This document shows positions 8,773 through 18,515 of a stretch of DNA of 20,498 nt, piece after piece (positions within the stretch are counted from its first letter, which is position 1; each line of letters begins with the position of its first letter). Origin of the DNA: Saccoglossus kowalevskii (taxonomy: Eukaryota > Hemichordata > Enteropneusta > Harrimaniidae). The stretch is from positions 15,023 through 35,520 of the forward strand of contig NW_003130863.1 of NCBI RefSeq assembly GCF_000003605.2, read 5' to 3'. Below the pieces are notes generated by a model that did no database searches, was not told the origin of the DNA, and was given only the letters and a program-made list of their open reading frames with translations. A program made the translations under genes and the position numbers.

Positions 8773-11700
8773 GTACGTATACGTGATATATTGTATAATA
8801 TATTCACATTTGTTTTATCTTTCAACTTGGCTATACTGCTGTAACATACGTTTCGTTATTCGCAAACGACTGAAAAGAACACAAGTTCACAATCGCCATC
8901 GAAACATATATTTATATATGGTGCATGGACTACAAACAAAATCGAAAAATACCACACACACACAAAAATAGAGCGGGAACTGAATGTTCACAGGCATAAT
9001 TAGATAATATATTACTTATTAGTGTTGTTTTATTTCCAAATATGCAAATTGTGTGTCTGCTACGATATTACCGGTATATATTATATTTCAGATCTGATTT
9101 TTTCCGTCGCTGTGATTTACTTTAAATCATTTGACATTCAGTAGTTAAATAAGAATTCATCATCACAGTGAAGCGAACACCGGCCTCTTACGTCATTGTG
9201 AAATGCATCGGCTGTTGGTAACATACGGTATAACAATTAATGGTTGAGCTGTTCGTGATCGATTGAAGAATGCTAATCTAATTACAAATACTTGATTCCG
9301 GCGCCACAACATCCGTATACATGGCTGATTTGGCAGTGACGTTTCATTAGCACCGCATACGTCACCTCACAAAAGTAACACATGCATAGGAACAAACCTT
9401 AAATCATCAAATACAAATGAATATTGCAAACATAAATATTACTATTATTATTATTATTATAAAAACTATCGATGAATATTTCTATTCAAATACACAAAAG
9501 CTTCAGAAATTTTAGGTGTATCTAAAACCGTTGCGTTGGTCTGACTGTCACATTGTACGTTCATGTTGACAGCCAATTATTAATTATACGCGATTATTGT
9601 GAATTATATTTCATTATTCGTCACCTCACATTGTTACTGCTAGTATGCAAACACCATGTATAAGAGAGTATTTACGATTTAGTGGGAAAGAACCCACATT
9701 TTGAATTTTTGTTGTTTATTTTAAGTATTTCATAAAATAATAGTTCGTATTTTCCATTTACATGTTGGCGGAAATGACTCGAGCAGAGAGTGGAAAGGAA
9801 GAACGATCCAAATGGTGAGTACGCACAAATAATTATGTTATTATGCAATTGTTATATTCATACTTCAAGTATACATACATTAATCGATTTATTGCAAATA
9901 CCTAGAAACTAACTGATTTGTAACAGTTACCAATTATAACAAAATAAATTCGTGACATTTCCATCTTTTGGAATCCAATATGTAAATGCTGATGGTCATC
10001 TGCTGTCTTGTCTTTTGTCTCTTTCCTGTTTTTTCCATGTTCTTGTTTTAATTATCTATATGATTTCCTGTATATTGTTGCTATTATTTTCTTTTTACAT
10101 TTCTGTTATTGTATGTGATGTGCATCATTGCTCATTCCGTCTCTGTGCTTTGTTTTATGATATATTACATCTTCATAAAAGTAGTGAAATCAGCAGTCTA
10201 CTTATGCATGGTATTAGATGTAACATAGCAGAAAGGGCCAGTGAAATTACAGTTCGTATGAGTGTTATATTTTCAATGATATACAATATCCACAGCATTG
10301 TGCCGGAATTTTAAAAGATCTCGAAACCTTACTAATCAACCTGAATCCTCAATAAATTGAAAGTGGTAATTAGTAATGCTAGTTGTTTTAGTAATACATT
10401 ATGACTTCTCCCCAGTACTATATATGAATTGTTTTCAACGCTATCTTGTGAATGGGCGTGTCGTTGGTTTAACTGTCTTCACCGTATCCTTGCGTAATAA
10501 ACATGCAAGGAAGTAATCATTATGGAATATATTCCGTTCTCTGTCGATGATTTAATTCGTTTGTATTTAGAGTTGGGAGTTGGGTTTTATATTTAGGAAC
10601 TGTTCTATCACATTCGATTAGCAGTAAGGATAACAATCTATTAGCAACTATTAGTTAAACTGTATATGAAAGTTGTACTCTCAGGTCGTTTTTACAGTTT
10701 TGTCGGGGTTTGACATTACTATGTAAAATATCTCGTATTAGGCTATAGAGCTGTAAACACATACAAAATGCAATTGAGAAATGGAGAATCATCAAACGTC
10801 CGATATTAGACGTCATTACTTGTTAATTGTCACATGAACACATGAACAAAATTGCGACAAAGATTATCTGATTTATAATCTAGTAAATCATTACAAACAA
10901 GAATTTGACAAGAAATAGAGTGTGTGATGTTCAATATCTAATTAAAAGTTATAAAATCTGTTTCTGTAAAACTGTTTCTTTTATATCCAGATGCCGAACA
11001 ATATGTAAAAAAAATACTATTTAAATTAGTCTACAATTAACTAACTGAAAAAGCATGTTGCCGTGAATATGATTAATAACAAGAACAGCAACTAAAACTA
11101 TTTTGAATTTGTTAAATATTAATTTATATTTTGTTGACAATGTCTGTTTGCATTGAAATAAATAATTCTAGCAATTTGAATATAATCCCAATATGTGTAT
11201 GCTTGTAATGTACACGTATCATGCGAACATAATATGTGTATGCTTGTAATGTACACGTATCATGCGAACATAATATCTGTATGCTTGTAATGTACACGTA
11301 TCGTGCGAACATAATATATGTATGCTTGTAATGTACACGTATCGTGCGAACATAATATATGTATGCTTGTAATGTACACGTATCATGCGAACATAATATG
11401 TGTATGCGTGTAATGTACACGTATCGTGCGAACATAATATATGTATGCTTGTAATGTACACGTATCGTGCGAACATAATATGTGTATGCTTGTAATGTAC
11501 ACGTATCGTGCGAACATAATATATGTATGCTTGTAATGTACACGTATCGTGCGAACATAATATCTGTATGCTTGTAATGTACACGTATCGTGCGAACATA
11601 ATATGTGTATGCTTGTAATGTACACGTATCGTGCGAACATAATATGTGTATGCTTGTAATGTACACGTATCGTGCGAACATAATATGTGTATGCTTGTAA

Positions 11701-14523
11701 TGTACACGTATCGTGCGAACATAATATCTGTATGCTTGTAATGTGCACGTATCGTGCGAACATAATATGTGTATGCTTGTAATGTACACGCATCGTGCGA
11801 ACATAATGTGTATGCTTGTAATGTGCACGTATCGTGCGAACATAATATCTGTATGCTTGTAATGTACACGTATCGTGCGAACATAATATGTGTATGCTTG
11901 TAATGTACACGTATCGTGCGAACATAATATGTGTATGCTTGTAATGTACACGTATCGTGCGAACATAATATATGTATGCTTGTAATGTACACGTATCGTG
12001 CGAACATAATATGTGTACACTTGTAATGAACACGTATCGTGCGACCATAACAAATGGAACGAACTTTAGGTAGTAACAGGGAAAACGAGGTCAGAATTTA
12101 TCTGCGATTCAGATATTCTCTAAAAGTCACGTAAACTGAAACTGATTCAGTACCAAAGTTTGTCTAAAAAATCACCTGACAACCAATTTTGCTATTGTGT
12201 GATTTAACATTTCCAGTCACGCACATGACATGTGAATTGCACAGGACGTTCAAAACCATGTATGCTAGACAATCACGTCCGGTTTCTCTTTATCTACGAC
12301 CAAACAACTACATTCAATGTACTGCTAAAACTGGCCCTAGAAAAGTAGTACGACATATGCACTACAGTATTCGTCTACAACGAAGCTTTCAAATGATGCA
12401 TACGTTGTTATGGTAACATGCTTAGCAATGTTTGGAAAATATCTGAATCACAGATCAATTATCACCCCCTCCCCCGTTGCAACATTACGATTTGAGAATC
12501 CCACATTAGTACAACCATAACTAAGATAATCCAGTAAAACTGTATTGTTAATTACAGAGTGTAAAATATATGGTGACCCACACTTTATCACCTTTGATGG
12601 ATTTCGCTACAGCTTCATGGGTATGTGCTCATACCATGCGTTGTATTGGTGTGGAAACAGAGGCCAGGAACCCGTTGTTACCATTAATACCAAGAACCAT
12701 CGACGATTAATTGGAGTTGGTACAGGACATCATTCCAAAATATTTAGCATCGTACTTCGTCGATTTGGTACGGGTCACTTTATTCAGTTATTTCGAGCTG
12801 ACTGCTCCGTAGAGGTAAAGTACTCGATGTGATTATTTTTCTTTCGATTGTGGCAACCCGGTTATAACCATATGAACGGCACTCTATATTGGAATTAGCC
12901 ATTTGAAAACTGTGGCTGGAGGAACTGTTTGTCTGTAAATAGTTTTCTATATCCACGTGAAATATGAGTCGGTATATTTAGAATAGCCTAAATTAGACAA
13001 ATTAGTTGACTGGTGGGCGTAAAGGTAATAGAAAACATCGAGTTACCACGTCTATTTTTTATGACACACGCTTTTTTGCAAAACGACGCCTAAATTATAA
13101 CTTGATTTGCAAATAGTTCGAGTTACGGGCGATATGAGTTGTTTTTGTTGTTTAGAGTCAAATTTAGTTACTTTCAACTTCAAGTTAACAAAACTACATA
13201 AATGTCCATGCCGATAATTTTATAAACAACGCCTGCTTTTGTAAAAATGTGGGTGTGGTTTATAAAATTATCGACATGGACATTTTTGTAGCTCGAACAA
13301 TTCATGAGCATATCAAAGCTTTCACATGTGTTTTGTTGTGTCGTCATTTAGATTATAACCAATATCTCTATACAATATAGTTGTATTTACAGACATTACG
13401 GATGACAATGCTATACACTGTTTTTAAACCATAGAACCCACACAATTTGGATGTGATGGGTTATTTTCATATACATGTATACGATTTGATTGGCGAGTAG
13501 TTTCTCGGATAGTAAACAATGCCATTTTTGATTAAAACTTATGTGCACTCATTAATTATACGTCTTTAGGTCAATGGTGTACCCTGGCTGGAGACGTCAC
13601 AGACGTGGGCCATTGGGTCTATCGAAAGAAAAAATCATATTATTACCATGCAATCCAACAGCCAATACGTTGCAATCTATGACTGTAAAGAACATAGTCT
13701 GACTATTCGAATAATAAATACCAGTGCTAGATTCTTGTGTGGATTGTGTGGAAATTACAATGGTGACCCAACCGATGAACTACAAGGAGAACAATCCATT
13801 GACGATCTTGCTGAAAAATTCAGAGCTGAAGATCCAACGTGAGTAAAGTTAGTCTCAGTTTTCGTTTAGGAATCCAGATTCCAGTCTGATATTTAGACGA
13901 GAAAACTGAAAACAACTTGAAACACGGACCAAAGTTCCAAAGCGTTTAACTCTGCAATTAAATCTTCTAACACAAATGCACAAGAACGTGATAACATTTT
14001 TTTTTATTTGACAGGCTAAAAGTAGTATTTAATGATAACATATGAACCATAGACAATTTAATTTTAAAATTTCGGGTAGAGAGTGTTAGCCTGGTTACCT
14101 AAGGTCCGCTTGTGTTGGAGACCCGGAATTATAATATGATGGTAACCAGACCTCTGAAGTGTGCACACTGGCGTCTGTAAAAAGTTTAATTCTGGTACGA
14201 GTCCTGTATTTACTAGCATTTCAGGGAGCATTGTATTCTTCGAGAGATATGCACTCGTTTCTATGTCCAAGAACCTGAGGCCTTGGTATGAATAACAGAT
14301 ATGACTATTTATTGTATATTGACAGAAGATGTCCGATTTAATCTATAAATAGTCGGTAAAATGGTGAAGCAAATTGAGTTTTGGCGAGTTTTAAAAAAAT
14401 AATTCGATATTTGCCGAAAACGATATATTCGGGAATCGGAAGTTGCTAAATCTAAACGTATAACATGTTTTTCGTCTTCATTTTTTCAGTTGTGGACCGA
14501 TAACATCTCGTCTGCCGCAATAA
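8695..14523 (+). CDS. Small secreted single-VWD-domain protein, five-exon model
   Basis: The spliced model joins 8695-8772, 9787-9814, 12558-12814, 13570-13838 and 14490-14523: 666 nt, 221 codons plus stop, with matching phases at every junction. Residues 1-22 form a signal peptide (hydrophobic VVICLLVSICGIIVVYG, likely cleavage after VYG). The VWD domain runs from about Cys37 to Cys212. It opens with YGDPHFITFDGFRYSF and closes with CGLCGNYNGDPTDE (178-190), the family's CGLCGN and acidic Ca-binding segments. The mature part has eight cysteines, an even number as expected for a disulfide-bonded extracellular fold, and one N-glycosylation sequon (Asn171-Thr-Ser). The C8, TIL and other domains that usually accompany VWD in mucins, vWF, zonadhesin or BMPER are absent, so it is a minimal one-domain protein. 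The molecular role is unknown; adhesion, matrix or ligand binding are possibilities. Splicing is predicted, not observed. Confidence 0.8.
9437..9460. repeat. (ATT)n microsatellite in intron 1
   Basis: A run of att/tta triplets interrupted by one c near its start, in the intron between exons 1 and 2. Confidence 0.8.
9787..9814 (+). CDS. Exon 2: candidate 28-nt microexon
   Basis: It lies between GAGCAG| and a strong donor AATG|GTGAGTAC. Read in the phase left by exon 1, it encodes RVERKNDPN and leaves one G, which with the AG of exon 3 restores a GAG (Glu) codon just before the VWD cysteine. An in-frame TGA at 9775-9777 prevents a longer 5' extension. The acceptor is a NAGNAG site (GAGCAG), so using the first AG would add one Gln. 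The polypyrimidine tract is weak. Exon 1 can also join directly to TGT at 12560 through the GAG acceptor at 12558-12559, which skips this exon and gives 211 aa. Confidence 0.45.
9815..12557 (+). other. Intron 2 of the VWD gene
   Basis: About 2.7 kb from GTGAGT to ATTACAG. It contains the 41-bp tandem array (11191-12050). A 120-codon open frame at 9952-10314 (non-ATG start, T-rich, hydrophobic) and a 75-codon one at 12189-12416 show no known domain. No other feature is supported. Confidence 0.55.
11191..12050. repeat. 41-bp tandem array, 21 copies, intronic
   Basis: Units begin with gtatgcttgtaatgtacacg and continue tatcgtgcgaacataatat plus two bases. Starts fall at 11197, 11238, 11279 and so on every 41 bp to 11771, then one 39-bp copy (2-bp deletion, cataatgtg), then 41-bp spacing from 11810 to 12015. 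Variation is confined to a few positions: cat or cgt in the middle; g, a or c before the last t; tgtaca or tgtgca; and one gcttg to gcgtg. The last copy is diverged (gtacacttgtaatgaacacg). Because 41 is not a multiple of three and the unit lacks stops on -, all three - frames stay open and cycle through the same 41-residue repeat, producing frames of up to 309 codons. This is a minisatellite and not a gene. Confidence 0.95.
12558..12814 (+). CDS. Exon 3: N-terminal half of the VWD domain
   Basis: Acceptor TTAATTACAG|AG, donor GTAGAG|GTAAAG. After the split Glu codon it encodes 85 residues beginning CKIYGDPHFITFDGFRYSF, which contain the GDPH and TFDG motifs that define the start of VWD, followed by MGMCSYHALYWC. 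It has four cysteines and ends ADCSVE in phase 0. An alternative acceptor two bases later (12560) fits direct splicing from exon 1. Confidence 0.93.
12815..13569 (+). other. Intron 3 of the VWD gene
   Basis: Runs from GTAAAG to CTTTAG, 755 bp. It contains a strong stem-loop at 13194-13291, described separately. Nothing else is recognised. Confidence 0.8.
13194..13291. repeat. Intronic 34-bp inverted repeat (stem-loop)
   Basis: The left arm 13194-13227 (starts CTACATAAATGTCCATG) and right arm 13258-13291 (ends CATGGACATTTTTGTAG) are reverse complements with two mismatches over 34 bp, separated by a 30-nt loop. The transcript of the host intron would fold into a hairpin of about 98 nt. This size suits either a foldback-type repeat or a microRNA-like precursor. 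No target-site duplication was identified. Confidence 0.88.
13570..13838 (+). CDS. Exon 4: C-terminal half of the VWD domain
   Basis: Acceptor CGTCTTTAG|GTC, donor CCAAC|GTGAGTAAAG. It encodes 89 residues plus two bases of a Thr codon. It contains VNGVPW, the beta-rich middle with YDC, and then CGLCGNYNGDPTDELQG, the most conserved VWD signature. It ends with an acidic helix-like segment (DDLAEKFRAEDP). The sequon Asn-Thr-Ser is at model residue 171. Confidence 0.93.
14490..14523 (+). CDS. Exon 5: terminal exon with stop
   Basis: A strong acceptor (CTTCATTTTTTCAG|T) supplies the third base of the split Thr codon, then TGT (the Cys expected to close the VWD fold) and GPITSRLPQ followed by TAA at 14521-14523. 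The stop falls at the junction of a 20-bp tandem duplication (14500-14519 and 14520-14539). Another acceptor near 15012 (gcatttcag) would give a different short tail ending at 15059-15061, but it lacks the cysteine in the right place and is less favoured. Confidence 0.68.
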
Positions 14524-14539
14524 CATCCAGTCTGCCGAA
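14500..14539. repeat. 20-bp tandem duplication spanning the stop codon
   Basis: ATAACATCTCGTCTGCCGCA is followed at once by ATAACATCCAGTCTGCCGAA (17 of 20 identical). In the first copy ATAACA is read Ile-Thr; in the second the frame is shifted and TAA is the stop. Confidence 0.85.
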
Positions 14540-14850
14540 ATGGGCGTTTTTGAAGGGGACCATATATATAGACGTTTATTTAAAGTGTATTACTGATTAA
14601 TTCAAATGTATTATAATGTTTTGTCGCAATCTACCTCATGAGAAAATGTATATCGAAAGTTATATGAAAATCCAGTGTAGGCGAGAATCGATCATTCCAT
14701 TATGTTTAAGGGTGGTTAGGTGGGAATTACTGGGTAGTGAATACAATAAACAGGTGTTAATGGGTGTTTATGAGTATTTATTGTAATAATAATTGAAGTC
14801 TTTATTGAAGTCGTATCCTAAAAGTACAATAAAGCATGGTTGTCATTCCG
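14524..14850 (+). other. Predicted 3' UTR and polyadenylation signals
   Basis: Two AATAAA hexamers lie downstream of the stop, at 14745-14750 and 14828-14833. Either could direct cleavage. The exact end is unknown. Confidence 0.5.
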
Positions 14851-16018
14851 TGTCAAGAACAATAAGAGAACAAAAAAACGTACACTAGACATATTTCTAG
14901 TCGTCATTCTAGAAAAAACACACCATACGCCAGGCCCATCTACCGTAGATTTGTTTCTGGCACTCTACACACTCAAATGCTTCAAATCTCGTCTAACACA
15001 TTTGCATTTCAGCGTGACTTTGGAAGTATCAAGTAAAATGAATAGTGCCCTCTGTCGATAATTTGCAGTCAGATGGTTCCACAGAAGGCGTTATGGAACT
15101 GCGACATTTGTGTTGATAAACATTGATTTTCCCAGAATCCAATGCGCTTTTCTAGTGAAATCATGAGTACGAGTTTTGCCCTGGGCGCCACTTGCACTAG
15201 ATACCGCAGGCGACTCCTTCAATACCTTCTGATACCTTCCAAGCACCAAAAAAAAAATATCTAATTAAAGCTTGGTAACGTCTCAGTTTGTACTCGTTGA
15301 TCTGCGCAACAGTCAAAATTACCATCCTTGTTTATATGAGACCCATACCTCTAGCATGCGCGGCGCGATGACTACCGCCCTTTAATAGTACGTACCGGTA
15401 ATCGAGTTCTTTAGTTCACAATATTTTAGTGATAAACCAGAACAGCATTTCAGTTTTGCAAATTAGGATTGTTCCAATGTGAGCGTTGTCAATTTTGTCA
15501 ACGATATGTGTAGAAAATTTGTGAAATGATTGGCACAGACCTCATTTTCTAAAAAGGAGTATTGATCACTTGACTTCATTACAAGGTAAAATTGTTAAAA
15601 AGTCTTTTCAAATAGTTTGAAAAAAACAACATTGAACTCGCTTGAAACTCTATGCAATGACAACGGGACTGTGTCACGATGAATCGTTCAGAATAAAAAA
15701 AAGTCGGTCACTTTGACACACCTTTTAAAAACACACATCATGTTTAGATCGAGGTCACAGCACTAAATCATTAGTCTCAAGATAGACTCTTTGAGACGTA
15801 GATACAACCACGGAGGTAGTAGGAGCCTTCCATGATACAACTTTGTGCTCGCTCGGACTGCTCGACGCGTGAGAAACTATAACAATCAACATATAATAAA
15901 CCATATTGCCTTCAAGGACTGTGAACAAGCTCGCTACTAACGATTATGTAAACATTTAGCAATCAAAACGTCAGGGTCTGTATCCAAGAGATACACTAAC
16001 GACATACAATAACGACGA
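14851..16018. other. Region with no gene recognised
   Basis: Contains a 73-codon open frame (14840-15061, +) without similarity, a short imperfect repeat of ataccttc (about 15219-15240), and an A-run near 15248. A small hairpin gtctcaa...ttgagac lies near 15774-15798. No convincing exon or RNA gene was seen. Confidence 0.4.
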
Positions 16019-16096
16019 TGACGTCATCTAATCACGTGACTAATCATTAAAGATGGCGACTAGGACAGAGTAGATACTGTTTTCTCTTTACCTGGT
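16019..16096 (+). promoter_or_regulatory. CRE, E-box, YY1-like promoter cluster with donor
   Basis: Within 80 bp lie TGACGTCA (16019-16026, perfect CRE), CACGTG within tcacgtgac (16033-16038), and AAGATGGCG (16050-16058, the YY1-type element often found just after the start site of housekeeping promoters). A strong splice donor, CTG|GTAAGTTTATT, has its GT at 16095-16096. The ATG here opens only six codons before TAG, so this would be a non-coding first exon or carry an upstream ORF. No downstream coding exon was found in the window, so the gene, if real, continues beyond it. Confidence 0.42.
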
Positions 16097-17153
16097 AAGT
16101 TTATTTATGTTATATCACACCTAAAGAAAGACGATTCTTCCAATTGCCTGTGTTTTCGCTAACATGTAATATTGAATAATATATCGGAAATGGTTTTAGT
16201 GTTGTGGATTTTTCAAGATCTTAATTACGTGACGAGGAACTTTGCACCTCAACACATTGATATCCGTATTTTTTGTGTGAATGTCTACTTGTGTTGTTGT
16301 CGTCTCCATTCGAATGTTTCAGTGCTGTAAAACGTCCCACGGACACGACTATTTCACTCTTGTACATAAGGCTTCTTCTAAATTAGCTGTAAATTGGTTG
16401 TAAAACGAGTGAATCTGATCGCCAAATCCGATTTCCCGATGCAAGTCAGTCTGTTTGTCTGAAGTGTTGACTTCCTGTTTAGCAAGCAGGCTGTGTTTCG
16501 TGTTCTCAGCCACTTGGAGGTGTCACGTCGACTCATCATCAGTTTGTCGGGCGCATCACGGCACCTCAAATTCTCAGTTCATTGTGGATTATGAAATATA
16601 GTGAATATTTCTGAATTCACAAGAAAAGGGTATTTTTAAATTGTGAATTTAAAATCAATTGCGTTCTTGGATGTTTGTATATAAACCATTGACGTGTGTT
16701 TTCTTGTATTACGTGGATTAGTGGGACAGACAGATTAAAGTCGAACATGACAGCAGATTGCTGGTAAACCATTACATTTTTTTGCTAATCGGAATTTTAC
16801 TGAAATTTGTCTTGTAAAATTTCTATGAGTATATAATGCTCTCTGTCGATAATTTGAGATTTTTGTTTTTCAAATTTATTAAAAATCTGAAGATAAATTG
16901 ATAAAAATTACACAAAGAACACAGGTGTATAAAATATTGGTGCTATTGTTTAAATTATTTGCTATTTTCATTTTATCCCATTTACTAACAATAAAATAAA
17001 TCCAGAGAGCTCTCAGCAGTATGTACTAGTATGCTACATTGTTACTAATTGTCTTAGCTAATCTGAGACACCATAGTATAAGAACAGACTTTCTACCAAT
17101 ACATGTATCTGTAGTAAGAAAAATAAATTTTAAGGTGAAAAAATGAATCCTTT
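16097..17153. other. Region with no gene recognised
   Basis: Could be the first intron of a gene starting near 16050. The 63-codon open frame on - (16378-16569) has no known domain. The phrase ctctgtcgataattt near 16843 also occurs near 15050, suggesting remnants of a dispersed repeat. Confidence 0.4.
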
Positions 17154-17155
17154 TA

Positions 17156-17554
17156 CAGTCAAAACAAAGTCAGCTTGGACTTTCAGTTGTGAGATTTCCC
17201 AACACACTTATATATAATACATTGACGAAGAAAAAAACACCGCAAGAAAAATGTAAAGCAGGTTTGTAATTACTAGTAACTCATCTCAACTCAACTCGAA
17301 CTTGTCCCTTTCGGTGTTTTTTGTTGTTGTCAACAACGTATTCAATATATAGAAATAGCACTTATGTGTGCGTTTGCATGAGTAAAAGAGGCAGTGAGAC
17401 TAATCGTCGAAATGTGTTCTATTTATTTCCAACGTGTGTTGTCAGCACCTTTTATTACATTTATTTTGTTTTTTTATTCTCAAAATGTATCACTGGCAGT
17501 GTTTGTTTTGTCATGTCTCACAATTGAAAGTCCAAGTTGACTTTGTTTTGGCTG
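17156..17554. mobile_element. 399-bp MITE, Tc1/mariner type
   Basis: The left end 17156-17194 (starts CAGTCAAAACAAAGTC) and right end 17516-17554 (ends GACTTTGTTTTGGCTG) are inverted repeats, 36 of 39 matching. The element is flanked on both sides by TA (17154-17155 and 17555-17556), the target duplication of Tc1/mariner elements, whose ends often begin CAGT. The interior encodes no transposase; its short open frames (for example 17321-17527) have no known domain. It is therefore a non-autonomous element. Confidence 0.82.
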
Positions 17555-17619
17555 TATATCATCTTTGTGAACCAGTACGGCTTTTAACAATGTCCACATT
17601 CCCTCTCATTGCATACTAA

Positions 17620-18515
17620 TATTAATATATATCTTTATTGCAACTTTAAAATTAAAAATTTCTATCAGTGGTTAGCAAATAAATAGAATAATAACAAGTG
17701 TAAAAATATAGGCAAATACAATGTAGTTATGGTTACAATTTTGGGATATAGCAAAGGTATGGGGACAATGATGTCTAATATTATGTGACTGTTATTTTTT
17801 GCCATTCAAATATAAACTTGTCTATATCATTTACTTAAGTCGATGGTAATGTTATTTGCCTTAACATATCTTGTGATAAATTGTGGTATTCTGACCATAT
17901 CATAAATTAAATTATTATTGCAGTGTACACATATCTGGTCTTTTATTGGTATCTTGAGGCATGTGTGTATGTATGTTTTCTATATTCAAATCATGGGTGT
18001 TTGGTTTTAATTTGACTAAGCACGTTCTATAGCGATATTCTTTTTTAAACTTGGCAAATCTTCTTTTGCAATTTATTTTTACCATAGCTCTGATATATAT
18101 TTTTTTTAATGTTTTTAATTTCTTTTAAATACATTCTTAGTGTTAATTATTTTAGTGTTTTGGTGTTTCTAATATAATTATTTCTGTGTAAATTTATGGC
18201 AAACTGTTCTCTTTCAAGAGATTGTTTATATTAGTATTCCAAGTGTATCGGTAATTCTAAGGTGACTTATATGTAGTTTGTTCATAATAAGCTAAGACTG
18301 TATGAAAGTCTTCTGGGAGATCTGTGAAACATTGCTACATGTACCAATAGTGTTTAAATACAAGATGCTAAAATGTCAATGGCTTTGTCCCAGACTTCAT
18401 TGGCAATATATCTATTTAAACCAAGTGTATGTTTACAGAACTTGAGGTGTAATTTTTCAGTTGAATGTTTTATCCCATTTAGTGAAATCTGTAGTTATAG
18501 TGGATTTGATTAGTT
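17620..18515 (-). pseudogene. Decayed 3' end of a LINE (reverse transcriptase tail)
   Basis: On the - strand four blocks in different frames follow the usual order of a LINE ORF2 C-terminus. Block 18464-18354 has EKLHLKFCKHTLGLNRYIAN, like the HLKFCK-x-x-LG-x-x-x-x-x-x-N motif after the RT domain. Block 18325-18152 has DLPEDFHTVLAYYEQ and NINNLLKE. Block 18061-17915 has RFAKFKKEYRYRTCLVKLK followed by HDLNIE. Block 17955-17827 has IPIKDQICVHCNNN, like the start of the terminal CxxC zinc-knuckle region, then a stop. Downstream on - is an AT-rich 3' UTR with AATAAA at 17639-17634 followed by an AT-rich tail. Frameshifts and in-frame stops show it is dead, and it is 5'-truncated. The clade (CR1/L2-like?) is a guess. 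The motifs are recalled, not searched. Confidence 0.75.

Noticed and set aside
9952-10314. 120-codon hydrophobic open frame in intron 2
   Set aside because: Non-ATG start, T-rich composition that favours hydrophobic codons, no recognisable domain, and no splice sites that fit the gene.
3176-12050. Regular repeats at 3176-4080 and 11191-12050 as possible CRISPR arrays
   Set aside because: The units follow directly on one another with no unique spacers, and the surrounding DNA is eukaryotic in character.
11124-12053. 309-codon open frame on the minus strand
   Set aside because: It is produced by the 41-bp tandem array. All three frames are open with the same cyclic peptide, and it has no gene-like context.
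12189-12416. 75-codon open frame before exon 3, with an acceptor-like ttccag at 12211-12216
   Set aside because: An exon from 12217 would fit the phase of exon 2, but the only good donor (TATG|GTAAC, GT at 12413-12414) leaves a phase that creates a stop when joined to exon 3. Other in-phase donors are weak and no domain is recognised.
14840-15061. Open frame and alternative terminal exon after acceptor near 15012
   Set aside because: It could be joined in phase but lacks the cysteine expected at the end of the VWD domain, and the acceptor at 14489 is stronger and closer.
15045-16865. Shared phrase ctctgtcgataattt near 15050 and 16843
   Set aside because: Only about 15 bp is shared and the flanks do not align, so a repeat family cannot be defined from this window alone.
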